Shown: positions 13,012 to 14,586 of the stretch, piece by piece | How positions within the stretch are numbered: position 1 is the stretch's first letter | How the letters are laid out: the number at the start of each line of letters is the position of its first letter | Assembly: GCA_946405475.1 (NCBI GenBank) | Contig: CAMJHI010000032.1 | Span: forward strand, 1-14,586 | Reading direction: 5' to 3' | DNA: 14,586 bases | From: an uncultured Clostridia bacterium | Lineage (GTDB): Bacteria > Bacillota > Clostridia > Oscillospirales > Acutalibacteraceae | The notes under the pieces: generated by a model | Seen by the model: the letters and a program-made list of their open reading frames with translations, nothing else | The model's database searches: none | What the model was told of the DNA's origin: nothing | Program-made: the position numbers and the translations under genes

Positions 13012-14253
13012 TTATCGGCGCATTTCCTCCAGCGCCAGATGCAGTGCGTTCGACGCGGCAACGGTGCGGTTATAATCGCGGCTGCCCTCGCCGCCGCGGC
13101 CGGTGTTTACCTCGCGCACGGCGGTGCCGTGTTCGCTGCTGACACCCACGTAGATCAGCCCGGCGGGTCTGCCGTCCGGCGCGGAGTCGGGGCCGGCAAA
13201 GCCCGTCACGCTCACGCCGTAATCCGCGCCCGAGAGGCGGCGCACGCCCTGCGCCATTTCGGCGGCGCATTCCCGGCTGACCTCGGTAAACTGCTCAATG
13301 GTTTCCGGCTTCACGCCGAGCAGGTTTTTCTTGACTTCGTTCGCGTAGGACACGACGCCGCATTCAAACACGGCCGACGCGCCGGGTACGTCCGTGAGCC
13401 GCTTGGCGATCAGCCCGCCGGTGCAGCTTTCGGCAAAGGAAATCTTCTGCCCCGCCCTTCTGAGCTGCTCCACGACGGCATATTCCAGCCCGCTGACGTC
13501 GACGCCGTAGATATAGCTTCCGAGTTTTTCCCGGATCTTTTCAATGGTTTCATCGCACATCCGCGCCGCCTGTTCACACGTTTGCGCCTTGGCGGTCACG
13601 CGCAGCAGGGCTTCACCGTCCTTGGCGTAGGGGGCGACGGTGGGGTTGACCCCGTCGAGCAGGTCGCGCACGGCCGAGGCCATGGCGGATTCACCGATGC
13701 CGAAGGTGCGCACCATGCGCGAAAAAATGACGCTGTCGGATCGCTGCGCGAGCCACGGCTTCACCTGACCCTCAAACATCGGCCGCATTTCGCGCGGCGG
13801 GCCGGGCAGCAAAACCGCCCAGCGCCCGTTTTGTTCCACGGCGCAGCCGGGCGCGGTGCCGTGATGGTTGGCGAACACCACGCCGTTTTGCGGCACGAGC
13901 GCCTGCTTTTTGTTTTCTTCCACCATCACGCGGCCGCGCTTTTCAAAATAGCGGCGGATCTTTTCCAGTTCCTCTTCATCCAAAACCAGCTCGGCGCCCA
14001 TGACCTCGCAGCAGACTTCCTTGGTGATGTCGTCCGCCGTGGGGCCCAGCCCGCCGGTGAGCAGCACCAGCTCGCTGCGGCTGAGCGATTCGTTGAGCTG
14101 CTCCGCCAGCCGCGCGGCGTTGTCGCCCACCACGCACTGGTGCAGCACGTTGAAGCCCAGCGCGGCCATTTGCTGCGACAGGTATTGTGTGTTGGTGTTG
14201 AGAATGTCGCCGAGCAAAATCTCGGTTCCGACACAGATGATTTCACAGTTCAT
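13012..14253 (-). CDS. cinA: CinA, competence/damage-inducible family; NMN deamidase (413 aa)
   Basis: CinA proteins combine an N-terminal COG1058 molybdopterin-binding-like domain, shown in some members to be an ADP-ribose pyrophosphatase, with a C-terminal PncC-type NMN deamidase used in pyridine nucleotide recycling. The first domain (1-170) includes VGTEILLGDILNTN (8-21), LLTGGLGPTADD (64-75) and GTAPG plus LLPGPPREM (132-156). A middle segment spans about 170-255. The C-terminal domain includes AESCTGG (274-280), with the expected catalytic Ser276, SYANEVKKNLLGV (302-314) with Lys308, and SVTGFAGP (348-355). All motifs are intact and length is typical. The ATG follows the thiI stop by 16 nt, with a weak CGGGA site. 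It is cytoplasmic. Confidence 0.96.
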   Translation of the reverse strand: MNCEIICVGTEILLGDILNTNTQYLSQQMAALGFNVLHQCVVGDNAARLAEQLNESLSRSELVLLTGGLGPTADDITKEVCCEVMGAELVLDEEELEKIRRYFEKRGRVMVEENKKQALVPQNGVVFANHHGTAPGCAVEQNGRWAVLLPGPPREMRPMFEGQVKPWLAQRSDSVIFSRMVRTFGIGESAMASAVRDLLDGVNPTVAPYAKDGEALLRVTAKAQTCEQAARMCDETIEKIREKLGSYIYGVDVSGLEYAVVEQLRRAGQKISFAESCTGGLIAKRLTDVPGASAVFECGVVSYANEVKKNLLGVKPETIEQFTEVSRECAAEMAQGVRRLSGADYGVSVTGFAGPDSAPDGRPAGLIYVGVSSEHGTAVREVNTGRGGEGSRDYNRTVAASNALHLALEEMRR

Positions 14254-14269
14254 GCTATTTGATCCCGTT

Positions 14270-14586
14270 TCAGGTAATGGTCAGTTCTTTCGTTTGTTCG
14301 ACCGCGCGGGCAATGAGCTCGTCGCACGGCAGCTTCTGCTCCTCGGCGATCACGTCGGGCAGCTTCGGCCGCGTGCGCGGATGCTTGGGGGTGAACACCG
14401 TGCAGCAGTCTTCAAACGGTAAAATGGAAATGCCGAAGGTTTCGATCTTATTGGCAATTCTGATGATCTCGTCTTTATCCATGCCGATGAGCGGGCGGAA
14501 GACAAGCATGTCGGCGGCGTCTTCGGTGCAGGCCATGGCGCCCATGGTCTGGCTGGCCACCTGCCCCAGGCTCTCGCCCGTGATCA
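14270..14586 (-). CDS. thiI: ThiI, tRNA 4-thiouridine synthase, C-terminal part (104 codons in window)
   Basis: The gene runs off the right edge; only the C-terminus is present. ThiI adenylates U8 of tRNA for sulfur transfer and, in many bacteria, also supplies sulfur for thiamine. The visible piece contains ITGESLGQVASQT, then RPLIGMDKDEIIRIANKIETFGISILPFEDCCTVFTPKHPRTRP, which is diagnostic for the ThiI PP-loop domain. The protein ends shortly after this, so it lacks the C-terminal rhodanese domain of the E. coli enzyme, as is usual in Firmicutes; sulfur would come from a dedicated cysteine desulfurase. It is upstream of cinA by 16 nt and probably in the same transcript. Confidence 0.96.
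   Translation of the reverse strand, partial: ITGESLGQVASQTMGAMACTEDAADMLVFRPLIGMDKDEIIRIANKIETFGISILPFEDCCTVFTPKHPRTRPKLPDVIAEEQKLPCDELIARAVEQTKELTIT

Noticed and set aside
13006..13017. CGATAATTATCG palindrome over the cinA stop, followed by a T run, as a terminator
   Set aside because: The stem could pair only 4 bp around a 4-nt loop, and the T run is about 10 nt away. It is too weak to end transcription.
9704..13075. A plus-strand open frame of more than 1,100 codons opposite the sortase, CinA-like and GH123 genes
   Set aside because: It lies opposite three well-supported genes. Its translation is low-complexity and His/Arg/Phe-rich, as expected from the antisense of GC-rich codons, and it has no family motif.
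13039..14262. A 407-codon plus-strand open frame opposite cinA
   Set aside because: cinA has all its family motifs in the minus frame; the antisense frame is composition-driven.

Overview
The window looks like chromosomal DNA from a GC-rich member of the Clostridia, probably an Oscillospirales/Ruminococcaceae-type gut bacterium. The evidence is the rpsF-ssb-rpsR order, a zinc-ligand S18, a class B sortase with no class A enzyme, a Ytr-like ABC operon, strong AGGAGG-type ribosome binding sites and consensus sigma-A promoters. The lineage is inferred from gene content; no rRNA or marker tree was available.

Layout. Positions 1-387 hold no gene. They carry a mosaic of short intergenic repeats with two REP-like palindromes. 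A minus-strand block follows: an unrecognised two-part protein (439-1179), a membrane-embedded M28 metallopeptidase (1372-2691), and the operon rpsF-ssb-rpsR (3828 down to 2786). That operon has a clear TTGACA-N17-TATACT promoter and a short structured leader. Each of the first two genes, and rpsR, is followed by a terminator. Back to back with the rpsF promoter lies a second near-perfect promoter (3967-3994, plus strand) whose -10 box sits inside a GTATAA-N4-TTATAC palindrome. Positions 4029-4566 are a second repeat mosaic, an inverted relative of the one at 1-387, bounded by inverted arrays of an AT-rich heptamer. It separates that promoter from a tightly coupled plus-strand operon: AbrB-like regulator, ABC ATPase, ABC permease (4585-6163). 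Each junction in this operon is an ATGA overlap.

From 6243 to the right edge all genes read on the minus strand and are closely packed: thiI (partial), cinA, a class B sortase with a very long acidic cytoplasmic segment, a membrane-anchored protein that I read as a degenerate CinA paralogue, a GH123-like glycosidase and a GH3 glycosidase. Gaps are 6 to 47 nt with no convincing terminator between them, so they may form one long transcript. It ends at a hairpin near 6184-6214, shared with the converging ABC operon.

Most interesting points: (1) the degenerate CinA-like protein (9941-11227). It keeps the outline of both CinA domains but has lost both active-site motifs and the middle domain, and it has gained a C-terminal transmembrane anchor. 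It lies directly after a sortase in the cinA operon. (2) The MITE-like mosaic that appears to sit between a regulated promoter and its ABC operon, with an inverted relative 3.6 kb away. No phage, CRISPR, tRNA, rRNA or complete insertion sequence was seen.
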